Below are positions 49,740 to 57,627 of a DNA stretch of 64,000 bases, in pieces. The position numbers were made by a program, and so were the translations under genes. Source of the DNA: RUG563 sp045590215. Lineage in GTDB: Bacteria > Bacillota > Clostridia > Christensenellales > Aristaeellaceae. Below the pieces are notes generated by a model. It was not told the DNA's origin, ran no database searches, and saw nothing but the letters and a program-made list of their open reading frames with translations. The stretch is from NCBI GenBank assembly GCA_045590215.1, contig JAZNQO010000026.1, forward strand, positions 62,001 through 126,000. The letters are read 5' to 3'. The first letter of the stretch is position 1. Every line of letters starts with the position of its first letter.

Positions 49740-50534
49740 ATGCAGCAAATTATACCCATCTTCATCAACCAATTGAAAGCCATCTTATCCGATGATTTGC
49801 TTTCCGTTTATCTGTACGGTTCCTGTGCGATGAATGATTTTCAGCCCGGCTGGAGCGATATAGATGTTCTTGTCTTCACAAAAAGCCCCATTTCCCCTTC
49901 CCATGCGGAAAGCCTGTTGCATTTGCGACAATCCCTGATGAAAGCCCATCAGAATCCCCTTTTCCGTGCCATCGAAGGGGCTGTTTTGCCCTTTCAGAAG
50001 TATCAATCCCCCTCCGGCTGCGCAGTCGTTTACTGGGGCACCAGCGGCGAAAGAATCACCAATCATTATGATTTGGATCCCTTTTCCCGGTACAGCGTCT
50101 GTCATTTCGGCCAATGCCTCTATGGGCGCAATCTGGGTGGCACATTCCCCTGCCCTGATTTTCCTGCCCTCCAAGACGCCGTTGCTTTTCACCTGGAAAC
50201 CATCCGCACCTACGCCGCCCAGACCGACGAAAGCCTTTATTCCTGCGGCTGGATGCTGGATATCGCCCGTTGCCTGTACACTCTGCGCCATCAATCCATC
50301 ATCAGCAAAACAAAGGCCGGTTTCTGGGCATTGGAGCAGCATCTCTGTCCCAATCCCGCTGTTATGGAGGAAACCCTTGCTGTTCGGCAAAACGCCTTAA
50401 AACGCAAAAATGACCCTGATACGATAGCGTGGCTCAAAACTCTCGGTCCTTTCGTTCAACGCTTCGCCGATGTTTTGGAAAGTGAGCTGAAAATAGTAAA
50501 GGTGTCAAGGTATGCTAAAAGCAATTTTCTTTGA
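49740..50534 (+). CDS. AadA-like nucleotidyltransferase
   Basis: 264 residues from ATG 49740 (AGGAGA). The N-terminal polymerase-beta-type nucleotidyltransferase motif reads SVYLYGSCAMNDFQPGWSDI then DVLV, with GS and the DxD metal pair. The rest is a helical domain like DUF4111/AadA (YSCGWMLDIARCLYTLRHQS, ISKTKAGFWALEQ). Its architecture is like that of streptomycin/spectinomycin adenylyltransferases, but similarity of this level does not show resistance; many chromosomal homologues have unknown substrates. It overlaps the HAD gene by 23 bases. Confidence 0.78.
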   Translation: MQQIIPIFINQLKAILSDDLLSVYLYGSCAMNDFQPGWSDIDVLVFTKSPISPSHAESLLHLRQSLMKAHQNPLFRAIEGAVLPFQKYQSPSGCAVVYWGTSGERITNHYDLDPFSRYSVCHFGQCLYGRNLGGTFPCPDFPALQDAVAFHLETIRTYAAQTDESLYSCGWMLDIARCLYTLRHQSIISKTKAGFWALEQHLCPNPAVMEETLAVRQNALKRKNDPDTIAWLKTLGPFVQRFADVLESELKIVKVSRYAKSNFL

Positions 50535-51177
50535 TGCCTTCGGCACGCTTTTTCAAGTTGAAAAAGGCTTTTCCGCTCGAATGATCATTGATCATATCCG
50601 CAGTTTTGGAAAAGAAATCCATGAATCGGAATTTCACGCCGCATGGAAGAATTATTATCAAACACAAACGACGGATAACCAACCCTTCAAAACAGAACGA
50701 GAGATATTTGCCGACAGAAACGCTTTCCTTTGCGATATATACAATGTGCCTGTAAACGCCCAAACGATGGCACAGAAACAGCTTTCTATTGCCATGCAGC
50801 GTTTGCCCTATCCGGATGTGGAGGCTGTTCTATCCCATCTGAAAGGCCGTTATCAGCTCTTCATCGCATCCAATACGGATAACGACATAATAGACGCCGT
50901 TTTGCAGAAGAATAGCATCACTTTTGACGGCGTTTTTACTTCCGAAAACTTGCAATGCTATAAGCCATCACCGACATTTTGTAAAAACTTGCTGAAAGCA
51001 ACCCGCTTTTCCCCTTATGAAACCCTCTTTGTGGGCGATTCCCCTGCGGAAGATGTTATTGCACCCATGCAAGCCGGCATGCACGCCGTGCGGCTGGACA
51101 GAAGCGGCACAGATTTTTCGCTTCCTTTTCTTTCTTCCCTATTTGACTTAATCACTTTCATTGAAACAATCCCATAA
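50512..51177 (+). CDS. HAD-family hydrolase
   Basis: 221 residues, haloacid dehalogenase superfamily phosphatase type: motif I FFDAFGTLF (nucleophile Asp8), a helical cap (about 15-90), motif II FIASNTDND, motif III Lys in CYKPSP, and motif IV FVGDSPAEDVIAPMQAGM. Substrate unknown. It starts within the end of the nucleotidyltransferase gene, so the two are co-expressed and may act on related compounds. Confidence 0.88.
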   Translation: MLKAIFFDAFGTLFQVEKGFSARMIIDHIRSFGKEIHESEFHAAWKNYYQTQTTDNQPFKTEREIFADRNAFLCDIYNVPVNAQTMAQKQLSIAMQRLPYPDVEAVLSHLKGRYQLFIASNTDNDIIDAVLQKNSITFDGVFTSENLQCYKPSPTFCKNLLKATRFSPYETLFVGDSPAEDVIAPMQAGMHAVRLDRSGTDFSLPFLSSLFDLITFIETIP

Positions 51178-51179
51178 GA

Positions 51180-51209
51180 AAACTGCCCGTCAATTTCTGA
51201 TAGGCAGTT
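51180..51209. terminator. Terminator between the convergent HAD and transglutaminase-like genes
   Basis: AACTGCC (51181-51187) pairs with GGCAGTT (51203-51209). On the minus strand it is followed by TTTTCTTA, on the plus strand by a weaker T stretch. Confidence 0.65.
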
Positions 51210-51215
51210 GTTCCT

Positions 51216-52094
51216 TCAAATCGGCGCACGCTCAATCGCTTTCAAATCAATGATATATTCATAGTCCGTTTTCAGATTTTGCGGAAACAGCAGGTAAATG
51301 GGCTTTGTTTCGCCTAATCCATATTCGGCACAATATTCCATGTACACCATATTTTTCATGATATACACAAAATTACCGATATATTTTTCTTTCAATGCCT
51401 GCAGATTGTCCAGTTTGTCACCCGGACATACCGGCGTGCAGAAAACCCCTTCTGCACCCTTCGTCCGAATTTCAAGCACAGAAAGCGGCACGCCCTTTTC
51501 ATCTACCCAATATTGATTATTTGTAATGTCAAGCATCACCCATTTGTTCAGGGACACATCCCACACTTCGTTCACCACATGGCAATCACGATCATAGTTG
51601 GACAGTGGCATAATCCACACCTTTCGGGCATAGATGCCGAGAGACAGGCACATTTCATTTAAAATCTGCGCCTTTGCTCTGCAATTTATGCCATGCGCTT
51701 TGTTGTCCAGACTATAAGAAAGCAGATCAAGCGCATTCATTTCCACATGATTATCATAATTGCTTTTGTGTTTCAGCCTACCAGAAAAAGCATCCATCAG
51801 ACGAACTGCTTTTTCAAATGCGCCGCCTTCCCCTGCAATGGATTCCAGGCCATATTGTTCTTTCAAAACAGGATATTCTGCATTATCCATATCATAGATG
51901 AATGTAAGATCTTCCCCCATCATAAATTCTGGATGCTGCCACAAAATGCCAGCTTCCATGACATATATTTCTTCCGTCGATTGCAAATAGCTATCCCAGC
52001 CACAGAAAGCGTTATAGATATTGAAACCGATGCTTACAACCAAAGCAGCCATCAGCACAGAAAGCCCGATTCTCTTCCATGTTTTCTTCTGCAT
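51216..52094 (-). CDS. Membrane-anchored transglutaminase-like protein
   Basis: 292 residues. Residues 7-27 (KRIGLSVLMAALVVSIGFN) form an N-terminal membrane anchor or signal, placing the rest outside. A papain-like transglutaminase core shows the triad: Cys in GINCRAKAQILNEMCLSLGI, His in DCHVVNEVWDVS, Asp in WVMLDITNNQYW. Its job (protease, amidase or crosslinking) is open. It follows jag, but a terminator at 52112-52142 lies between and no clear promoter fits the 18 bases after it. AGGAAGGA precedes ATG 52094. Confidence 0.78.
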   Translation of the reverse strand: MQKKTWKRIGLSVLMAALVVSIGFNIYNAFCGWDSYLQSTEEIYVMEAGILWQHPEFMMGEDLTFIYDMDNAEYPVLKEQYGLESIAGEGGAFEKAVRLMDAFSGRLKHKSNYDNHVEMNALDLLSYSLDNKAHGINCRAKAQILNEMCLSLGIYARKVWIMPLSNYDRDCHVVNEVWDVSLNKWVMLDITNNQYWVDEKGVPLSVLEIRTKGAEGVFCTPVCPGDKLDNLQALKEKYIGNFVYIMKNMVYMEYCAEYGLGETKPIYLLFPQNLKTDYEYIIDLKAIERAPI

Positions 52095-52111
52095 ATTGTT
52101 TCCTTCCTATT

Positions 52112-52142
52112 GAAAAAATGCCTATTCTTATTCAGAATAGGC
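52112..52142 (-). terminator. Terminator after jag
   Basis: Minus strand GCCTATTC, loop, GAATAGGC, then ATTTTTTC: 8-base perfect stem with T run, just after the jag stop. Confidence 0.85.
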
Positions 52143-52149
52143 AAGTGTT

Positions 52150-53070
52150 TTACTTTTCTTCCTTTTTCAGGGTAATCACCACATGACGGTTGGGTTCGTC
52201 GCCCTCGGAATGGGTGGTTACGGCAGGATGTTCCTGCAATGCGCTGTGGAGAATACGGCGTTCGTAGGGGTTCATGGGTTCCATGCTCACCTTACGGCCA
52301 GTCTTCTGGCAGCGGTTAGCCATACGGTTAGCCAAACGAACCAGTGCTTCTTCACGCTTTGCACGGTAGTTTTCGGTATCCAGCGTCACACGGATGTAAT
52401 CGCTCTTGCCCTTGTTTACCTGCAGGCTGGTGAGGTACTGCAACGCATCCAGCGTTTCGCCACGGCGGCCAATCAAGATGCCCAGCGTATCGCCTTCCAT
52501 GTTCACATGCACATTGCCGTCTTCATCAGTGCTTACAGCCACGGAAACGGGCACGTTCATCAGCTTTGTCAATTCCTGCAAAAATTCCTGTGCCTTACCG
52601 GCAGGTGTATTGCGGTCAGCCTGTTCAGCAGGAACGATTTCCTTCTTTTCAACAGGCTTTTCTTCAACGCTCTTTTTGCTTTCCCTGGCTTTTCTTGCAG
52701 GCTTTTCGGTCTTGGGAGCTTCAGCCTTTTCAGCCTTTTCTTTCTTGGCAGGCTTTTCAGTTGCTTCCTTCTTTTCGGCGGCCTTCACGGCAGGAGCTTC
52801 AGCCTTTTCCTTCTTTTCAGCCTTGGTTTCCTTCTTTTCAACGTTTTCTTCAAGCATGCCGTCAAAAAGATCATGTACTTCATCAGCATTTTCGTCTTCC
52901 TTCACCGTCAGACGAATCTTGGCAGGACGGCTGCCAAACAGGCCAAACAAGCCCTTGCTGCCCTCTTCCAAAACGTCCACCGTCACTTCGCTGATGGAAA
53001 GACCCAGTTCAGAAAGGCCATTGGAAATGGCTTCTTCAGTGGTCCGGGCGGTAAATTCGTAGGTTTTCAT
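52150..53070 (-). CDS. jag: RNA-binding protein Jag (KhpB)
   Basis: 306 residues: Jag_N domain (1-50, YEFTARTTEEAISNGLSELG, GLFGLFGSRPAKI), a 90-residue linker of Lys/Glu/Ala/Pro (about 75-150), then KH (VHVNMEGDTLGILIGRRGE) and R3H (NPYERRILHSALQEH) domains. Jag/KhpB binds RNA and affects cell division and elongation in Gram-positives. The ATG shares one base with the yidC stop; the order yidC-jag is the standard one. Confidence 0.94.
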   Translation of the reverse strand: MKTYEFTARTTEEAISNGLSELGLSISEVTVDVLEEGSKGLFGLFGSRPAKIRLTVKEDENADEVHDLFDGMLEENVEKKETKAEKKEKAEAPAVKAAEKKEATEKPAKKEKAEKAEAPKTEKPARKARESKKSVEEKPVEKKEIVPAEQADRNTPAGKAQEFLQELTKLMNVPVSVAVSTDEDGNVHVNMEGDTLGILIGRRGETLDALQYLTSLQVNKGKSDYIRVTLDTENYRAKREEALVRLANRMANRCQKTGRKVSMEPMNPYERRILHSALQEHPAVTTHSEGDEPNRHVVITLKKEEK

Positions 53071-54116
53071 TATTTCACGGTCCCCTTTCCGGTGATCTTG
53101 CTATTGGCAGTTTTCGTATCCTGCTTTTCAAGATACATGTTGATTAATATGCTCTGAACAGAGGTCACAATCGTGCTGGTTACCCAATACAGGGCGAAAC
53201 CGGCATTGGAAGACAAGCAGAAGAACACAGACAGGCAGGGGAAGAACCACTTCATGAAATTGCCGGTTCCCTTGCCGTCAGCGGTGGGCTGGGGCTGGGG
53301 CTGCTGAACATTCATGAACTTCGTCTGCAAAATCTGGGTTACACCGGCCAGAATGGGCAGAATCAAAAGACCGTTGAAGTCCTTGAAAATGGTCACTTGG
53401 AACAGAAGGAAATTCAGGTTCTGCCATCCGGGCACAGCCTGAACGGCAGAAAGATACACTTCATTGGTTCCCAGCACCTTCATGATGCTTTCCAGTGTGG
53501 CAGCAACGGCATTATTGCTGGAGAAATCCAGTACAATATTGTTGCTTGCAAGCACAGCCTGTACGGAAGCAAACAGTTCCGTATCCGTCTGCAGCATTTC
53601 ATAGGCCTTCTGCCACATGTTCTGGGGCACCATCTGCAGGCTCCTCATATCAGGCACGCAAGGCGCAAAGGGAGAGTCCGTCATCCAGATGTTTTTTACC
53701 CACAGGAAAACTTCGTCCGGCTGGATCACCGTTTCTTCTCCGGCAAGGAAACGGAACGTCTGCATCACCAATTGTTCATTGGCAATGTTGCGCATGGCAG
53801 TAAACATGGCAATCATCAAAGGCCACGTCAGCAGCATGGGCAGGCACCCGGACAGCGGATTATAGCCTTCTTTTTTCATCAGTTCAGCCTGCTTTTGCTG
53901 CAGCTTCTGCTTATCGTTGGCATATTTACGCTGCAAATCGTTGATTTTGGGCTGAATGAGAGACATTTTACGCATACCCTTACGGCTCTTGTAATCGAAA
54001 GGCATGCAAACCAAGCGCATCAGAAACGTGAAAATAATGATGGAAATACCATAATTATTCACCCATCCGTTGATACTGGCTAAAATACCATACAAAAATT
54101 CAGAAATCGCATTCAA
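53070..54116 (-). CDS. yidC: Membrane protein insertase YidC/SpoIIIJ with enlarged external loop
   Basis: Inserts proteins into the membrane; in Bacillus SpoIIIJ is needed for SigG activation. 348 residues. TM1 carries the conserved Arg (IIIFTFLMRLVCMPFDYKSR, Arg34). TM2 is about 90-108. Between it and the next span at about 248 lies some 135 residues, around 100 more than in Bacillus SpoIIIJ. There is no N-terminal lipoprotein signal. The start is TTG 54116, overlapping the yidD stop by four bases (TTGA). Confidence 0.92.
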   Translation of the reverse strand: MNAISEFLYGILASINGWVNNYGISIIIFTFLMRLVCMPFDYKSRKGMRKMSLIQPKINDLQRKYANDKQKLQQKQAELMKKEGYNPLSGCLPMLLTWPLMIAMFTAMRNIANEQLVMQTFRFLAGEETVIQPDEVFLWVKNIWMTDSPFAPCVPDMRSLQMVPQNMWQKAYEMLQTDTELFASVQAVLASNNIVLDFSSNNAVAATLESIMKVLGTNEVYLSAVQAVPGWQNLNFLLFQVTIFKDFNGLLILPILAGVTQILQTKFMNVQQPQPQPTADGKGTGNFMKWFFPCLSVFFCLSSNAGFALYWVTSTIVTSVQSILINMYLEKQDTKTANSKITGKGTVK

Positions 54117-54361
54117 GGGGTATCTTCCCTCCTAATTTCGGTGTCTGGGGGCGGCGGTACGGGGTCATAGCCGCCTTTAGAAAATGGATTGCATCGCAAG
54201 AGCCTTTTGATGGCCATGAGGCTGCCCTTGGCGGCTCCGTAGAGTTCAATGGCTTCCATGGCGTATTCGGAACAGGTGGGCACATATTTGCAGGCAGCCC
54301 CAAGATAAGGGCTGATATTGCGCTTGTACCACTTCAAAAGGCCAATCAGCAGTTTTTTCAT
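54113..54361 (-). CDS. yidD: Membrane protein insertion efficiency factor YidD
   Basis: 82 residues. YKRNISPYLGAACKYVPTCS followed by EYAMEAIELYGAAKGSLMAI and RCNPFSKGGYDPVP is the full YidD pattern. ATG 54361 overlaps the rnpA stop by four bases (ATGA). Peripheral membrane protein that helps YidC. Confidence 0.95.
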   Translation of the reverse strand: MKKLLIGLLKWYKRNISPYLGAACKYVPTCSEYAMEAIELYGAAKGSLMAIKRLLRCNPFSKGGYDPVPPPPDTEIRREDTP

Positions 54362-54696
54362 ATCTGCTCGTCTCTGTAGAGATTTTGCTTTTTCAGCAAA
54401 TAGCACAAAGAGGCGTTCAGGCGGCCAAACTCCGCCGATGACGCCGCTTCACGGGCAGTAATCACATACATACCCTTTTTCAGCTTGGGCAATTCCCTGC
54501 GAAATGCCTCTCTCAATCTGCGCTTGATCAGGTTTCGCATCACAGCATTACCAAGCTTCTTGCTTACCGCAAAGCCAACCTGCAGCCTGGGGCCTTTCAC
54601 ATACCCCAAGGCGATTTCACGGCATGCGCCGCCTTTGCCTTTTCGGTAAACATAGCGAAACTGACCGTTCTTCCTCAGTCGGTATTGCTGTTCCAT
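54358..54696 (-). CDS. rnpA: Ribonuclease P protein component
   Basis: Protein part of the tRNA 5'-end processing enzyme. 112 residues with the central RNR-type motif as GNAVMRNLIKRRLREAFRRE, preceded by LQVGFAVSKKL. It begins after an internal hairpin that separates it from rpmH. Confidence 0.95.
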   Translation of the reverse strand: MEQQYRLRKNGQFRYVYRKGKGGACREIALGYVKGPRLQVGFAVSKKLGNAVMRNLIKRRLREAFRRELPKLKKGMYVITAREAASSAEFGRLNASLCYLLKKQNLYRDEQI

Positions 54697-54720
54697 TGGT
54701 TCCTCCGGCAGCTTCTAAAC

Positions 54721-54773
54721 AACAGCAAAACCCGCTCCTCATGGTATGCACGATGGCAAGCGTTGGGAGCGGG
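54721..54773 (-). terminator. Internal hairpin between rpmH and rnpA
   Basis: Minus strand CCCGCTCC (54766-54773) and GGAGCGGG (54731-54738) pair perfectly around a 27-base loop, followed by TTTTGCTGTT. This is a likely partial terminator or processing site that keeps rnpA expression below that of L34. Confidence 0.65.
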
Positions 54774-54813
54774 CTAAGCCATGCAAGAATAGGAAATGAA
54801 ACCGTCTATTTTA

Positions 54814-54948
54814 TCAGACAGTCAGTTCCTTGCGGCCACGGCGGCGACGGGCGGCGAGTACGCGACGGCCGTTCTTGGTGCTCATGCGGGCACGGAAGCC
54901 ATGAACCTTGTTGCGCTGGCGTTTTTTAGGCTGATAAGTGCGTTTCAT
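54814..54948 (-). CDS. rpmH: 50S ribosomal protein L34
   Basis: 44 codons, too short for many gene callers: MKRTYQPKKRQRNKVHGFRA is the universal L34 start and the rest is Arg/Lys-rich (RRVLAARRRRGRKELTV). AAGGAG lies ahead of ATG 54948. First gene of rpmH-rnpA-yidD-yidC-jag. Confidence 0.98.
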   Translation of the reverse strand: MKRTYQPKKRQRNKVHGFRARMSTKNGRRVLAARRRRGRKELTV

Positions 54949-55036
54949 TGTGCAACAACTCCTTCTAATTCCAAAATGCCTGAGGCATTCATAATAGCGG
55001 GCATGTGATAGAAAATCACCACAAGACAGCCATTAT

Positions 55037-55065
55037 AGTATATCTATATTGCGCCTCAATGTCAA
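55037..55065 (-). promoter_or_regulatory. Promoter of the rpmH operon
   Basis: Minus strand TTGACA (55060-55065), 17 bases, TATACT (55037-55042). No dnaA gene or DnaA-box cluster lies upstream, unlike the usual Bacillota oriC arrangement. Confidence 0.85.
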
Positions 55066-55108
55066 GCATTTTTCTTCGTTTCTTTGGCAAAAATCCGAAA
55101 AATTATCA

Positions 55109-55741
55109 TCAGATTTCCCGGTTCATGCTAATCTCTTGCCTGAGGCTGCGCAGGGCGTCCAGCTGCTGGGAAAGGGCGATATCGCTCTGCTCCACCATCT
55201 GCCCCACGGCCGTATAAATCCGCATGGAATAATCTTCACATTCACGATGGGTGTTTTCCAGCATTTCCTGGGCTTCCGCCTGTGCCCGTGCGATGATTTC
55301 GCTTTCAGAAACCAGGAGGTTGGCTTGCGCCTGGGCATCGGCGATCATGGTCTGCACCCGTGCCTGGGCATCGGCGATCATGGCGTTAGCCTGTTCGGAA
55401 GCCGCCCGGCCGATTTCCATGGCACTGGCATTGGCCTGATTGACGGTGGTGGACGCCTGATTATTGGCCTTATCCACCGTTTCCCGTGCTTGCTGATTGG
55501 CCAGACTCACAGTATCTTCTGCCTGCTTTTTACTGTCCCGAATCATCTGTTCGCTGGCGTTCAAAATTTCCTTTGCCTGCTGCAAATCGTTGGGAATGCT
55601 CTGTTCCAGCTTCATGAACAGGTTTTCCAGTTCATCCCGATCCACGGCAATTTTGCCCGTCAGCGGAATGGAGCGAGCGTTGCTCAAAGCCAGACGAATC
55701 CGATCAATCAAATCAAAGGTTTTCAGCTGAATATTGGACAT
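55109..55741 (-). CDS. Coiled-coil protein, DivIVA/ATPase-subunit-like, unknown function
   Basis: 210 residues. A globular start (FDLIDRIRLALSNARSIPLT and DRDELENLFMKLEQSIPNDL) is followed from about 60 to 185 by one long Ala/Gln/Glu-rich coiled coil with near-repeats (MIADAQARVQ, MIADAQAQAN). Proteins of this type lie after coaD in other Clostridia and are often labelled V-type ATPase subunit H or DivIVA-like; I see no firm family match. It lies 29 bases after coaD and is probably in its operon. Confidence 0.75.
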   Translation of the reverse strand: MSNIQLKTFDLIDRIRLALSNARSIPLTGKIAVDRDELENLFMKLEQSIPNDLQQAKEILNASEQMIRDSKKQAEDTVSLANQQARETVDKANNQASTTVNQANASAMEIGRAASEQANAMIADAQARVQTMIADAQAQANLLVSESEIIARAQAEAQEMLENTHRECEDYSMRIYTAVGQMVEQSDIALSQQLDALRSLRQEISMNREI

Positions 55742-55770
55742 GGTGTTTTCCTCCTTTATGATGTTTATGT

Positions 55771-56259
55771 TTATTTTATTGAAAATGCTGTTTTGATATC
55801 GTCCAGCACTTCCGCAGGTACAAAAGGTGCAATATCTGCCCCAAAGGATGCCAACTGCCTGACAAAGGTGGAGCTGATGCTGGTTTTATCAAGGGAAGCC
55901 GGAAAATAGATGGTTTCCAATCCCTCCGCAATCATGCCGTTGATATGCGCCATATCATTTTCGTTTTCCAGATCCTGCTGGTTTCTGATGCCCCTGATCA
56001 GTGTACAGGCGTTCATTTCCCGTGCAAATGCTGCCGTCAGGCCGTCGGAGGAAGCAATGCGAACATTATCCAGTCCCTTGCACGCCTTTTCCAGCATTTC
56101 CAGCCGTTTATCCCACGCAAAGCAGCCCTTCTTTTCCGGGTTATACATCACAGCCACAATCACTTCGTCGAATAATTCGGCAGCCCGTCTGATGATGTCC
56201 ATATGCCCGTTGGTCACAGGGTCAAAGCTGCCGGGGTACATCGCAATGCGTTTCTTCAT
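55771..56259 (-). CDS. coaD: Phosphopantetheine adenylyltransferase
   Basis: Penultimate step of coenzyme A synthesis. 162 residues from ATG 56259 behind AAAGGAGG. AMYPGSFDPVTNGHMDIIRR (nucleotidyltransferase TNGH motif), CTLIRGIRNQQDLENE, and KTSISSTFVRQLASFG are diagnostic. The start lies 38 bases inside the end of rsmD; this overlapping order is common in Bacillota. Confidence 0.96.
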   Translation of the reverse strand: MKKRIAMYPGSFDPVTNGHMDIIRRAAELFDEVIVAVMYNPEKKGCFAWDKRLEMLEKACKGLDNVRIASSDGLTAAFAREMNACTLIRGIRNQQDLENENDMAHINGMIAEGLETIYFPASLDKTSISSTFVRQLASFGADIAPFVPAEVLDDIKTAFSIK

Positions 56260-56809
56260 TGCCATCCTCCTTTCGTTTGAAGAAGCTAAGGCCTGTAATG
56301 CCATATTCTCGTCTGTCGGTTAGCGTCAGGTTTTCCGGCGTTTGTGGCGGCGTTTTCTTATCATGTTCACAGATAATCACGCCATCTTTGTTCAATAATT
56401 TTTCGCCCAATCGCCGGCAAATCTCCGTCATATCTAATTTATACGGCGGATCGAGGAAAATCAGGTCAAACCCATCCCTTTCCCTTTCCAGCACGTCCAA
56501 AGCCTTCTTATCTTCCATGTTCAAAAGCCGTGCTTTTTCCTGATAAGAAAGGGTTTCGATATTCCGTCTGATCACCTGACAGGCTTTCGGGCTCTTATCC
56601 GCAAGAACAGCTTTCTTTGCTCCCCGGCTCAATGCTTCCAGCGACAATGCACCGCTTCCTGCATATAAATCCAGAACTTTCGCATCATAAAGCCTATTTT
56701 GCAAAATGCTGAACAATGCTTCCTTGATGCGGTCAGCCGTCGGGCGGGTGTCCTGCCCCTGGGGAGCTTCTATCTTTCTGGACTTCTTTTCTCCTGCAAT
56801 GATACGCAT
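56222..56809 (-). CDS. rsmD: 16S rRNA (guanine-966 N2)-methyltransferase
   Basis: 195 residues: MRIIAGEKKSRKIEAPQGQD and TRPTADRIKEALFSIL at the N-terminus, the SAM motif VLDLYAGSGALSLEALSRGA, and the catalytic DPPY in FDLIFLDPPYKLDM. The ATG shares one base with the stop of the membrane protein gene upstream (TAATG). Confidence 0.95.
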   Translation of the reverse strand: MRIIAGEKKSRKIEAPQGQDTRPTADRIKEALFSILQNRLYDAKVLDLYAGSGALSLEALSRGAKKAVLADKSPKACQVIRRNIETLSYQEKARLLNMEDKKALDVLERERDGFDLIFLDPPYKLDMTEICRRLGEKLLNKDGVIICEHDKKTPPQTPENLTLTDRREYGITGLSFFKRKEDGNEETHCDVPRQL

Positions 56810-57615
56810 TAAATCAGCTCATTCTTCTTTTGTTCACGCTGCATTTTTCTCTGCTGCATTTGCTTCTTTTGCTTTTTCTTTTGTTTGCGGCGGTTTCTGG
56901 CAATATCCCCGTGCATTCTGGCACGATACAGCGGCCCAAACATATACCCAACCGGGAACGCCACTGCAGGCAGCACCGCTAGTATTGGAGAAAGCTTATC
57001 AAGCAGCAGCAGCGTATCCAGGTTTTCCGTCGTGAAAATACACACATACGGGAAAATCAGAATCCGGGAAACAAAATTGCACAGTTCCGCAAAGGTCATG
57101 GGCGATTTTGCTTCATGGAACAAAAGAGGCGCGTATATTTCTTCATTGGATTTGAAAGAACTCACCCAGCCGGGCAGGGCTTGCATCTGATACATCTGCT
57201 TTTCAGCCGCAAATGCGCTGATCAGCGTAATCAGCAATATCGGCAGAACGCCGATGGCAAAAATCAACCAACCACGAAGCTTATTGAAGCTCTGTTTTTT
57301 GTCGTTTTCGTCCACAGGCTTATTATCCTGCAGCCTTGCATACACAATTTCGCCAAGGGCTACTTCATTTTCACCAAGTGCTGCGCCTTTGGTATAGAAA
57401 ATGCCGCAGCAAACGAAAATCATCAGCCCATTCATAATCAGCCGAAGCAAAAATACATCCAGCGATAAGGCAGAACCTGCTACTACATACAGAATGGAAA
57501 ACAACAGAAAGAAGCTAAGTATTTTTAATGCTTCCTTCAGGCAACTTTTCACCCACGGGCTGCCCTGATGATAAGGCTTATAAACCAATTGGTTTTTTTT
57601 CTTTTTTCCCTGCAT
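56809..57615 (-). CDS. Multi-pass membrane protein of unknown function
   Basis: 268 residues. A basic start (MQGKKKKNQLVYKPYHQG), about four to five hydrophobic spans (for example ILSFFLLFSILYVVAGSA, LIFAIGVLPILLITLISAF, ILAVLPAVAFPVGYMFGP), and a C-terminal tail of almost only Arg, Lys and Gln (RNRRKQKKKQKKQMQQRKMQ). The tail could bind RNA, membranes or the ribosome; no family recognised. Coupled to rsmD by a one-base overlap and 12 bases after alr. Confidence 0.75.
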   Translation of the reverse strand: MQGKKKKNQLVYKPYHQGSPWVKSCLKEALKILSFFLLFSILYVVAGSALSLDVFLLRLIMNGLMIFVCCGIFYTKGAALGENEVALGEIVYARLQDNKPVDENDKKQSFNKLRGWLIFAIGVLPILLITLISAFAAEKQMYQMQALPGWVSSFKSNEEIYAPLLFHEAKSPMTFAELCNFVSRILIFPYVCIFTTENLDTLLLLDKLSPILAVLPAVAFPVGYMFGPLYRARMHGDIARNRRKQKKKQKKQMQQRKMQREQKKNELI

Positions 57616-57627
57616 GGTTTCTCTCCT

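Noticed and set aside
49740..50534. Acquired aminoglycoside resistance gene (aadA)
   Set aside because: No integron, attC site, insertion sequence or unusual base composition; similarity is at the fold level only.
54949..55108. Chromosome origin next to rpmH
   Set aside because: No dnaA gene and no cluster of TTATCCACA-type boxes; the upstream neighbours are a coiled-coil gene and coaD.
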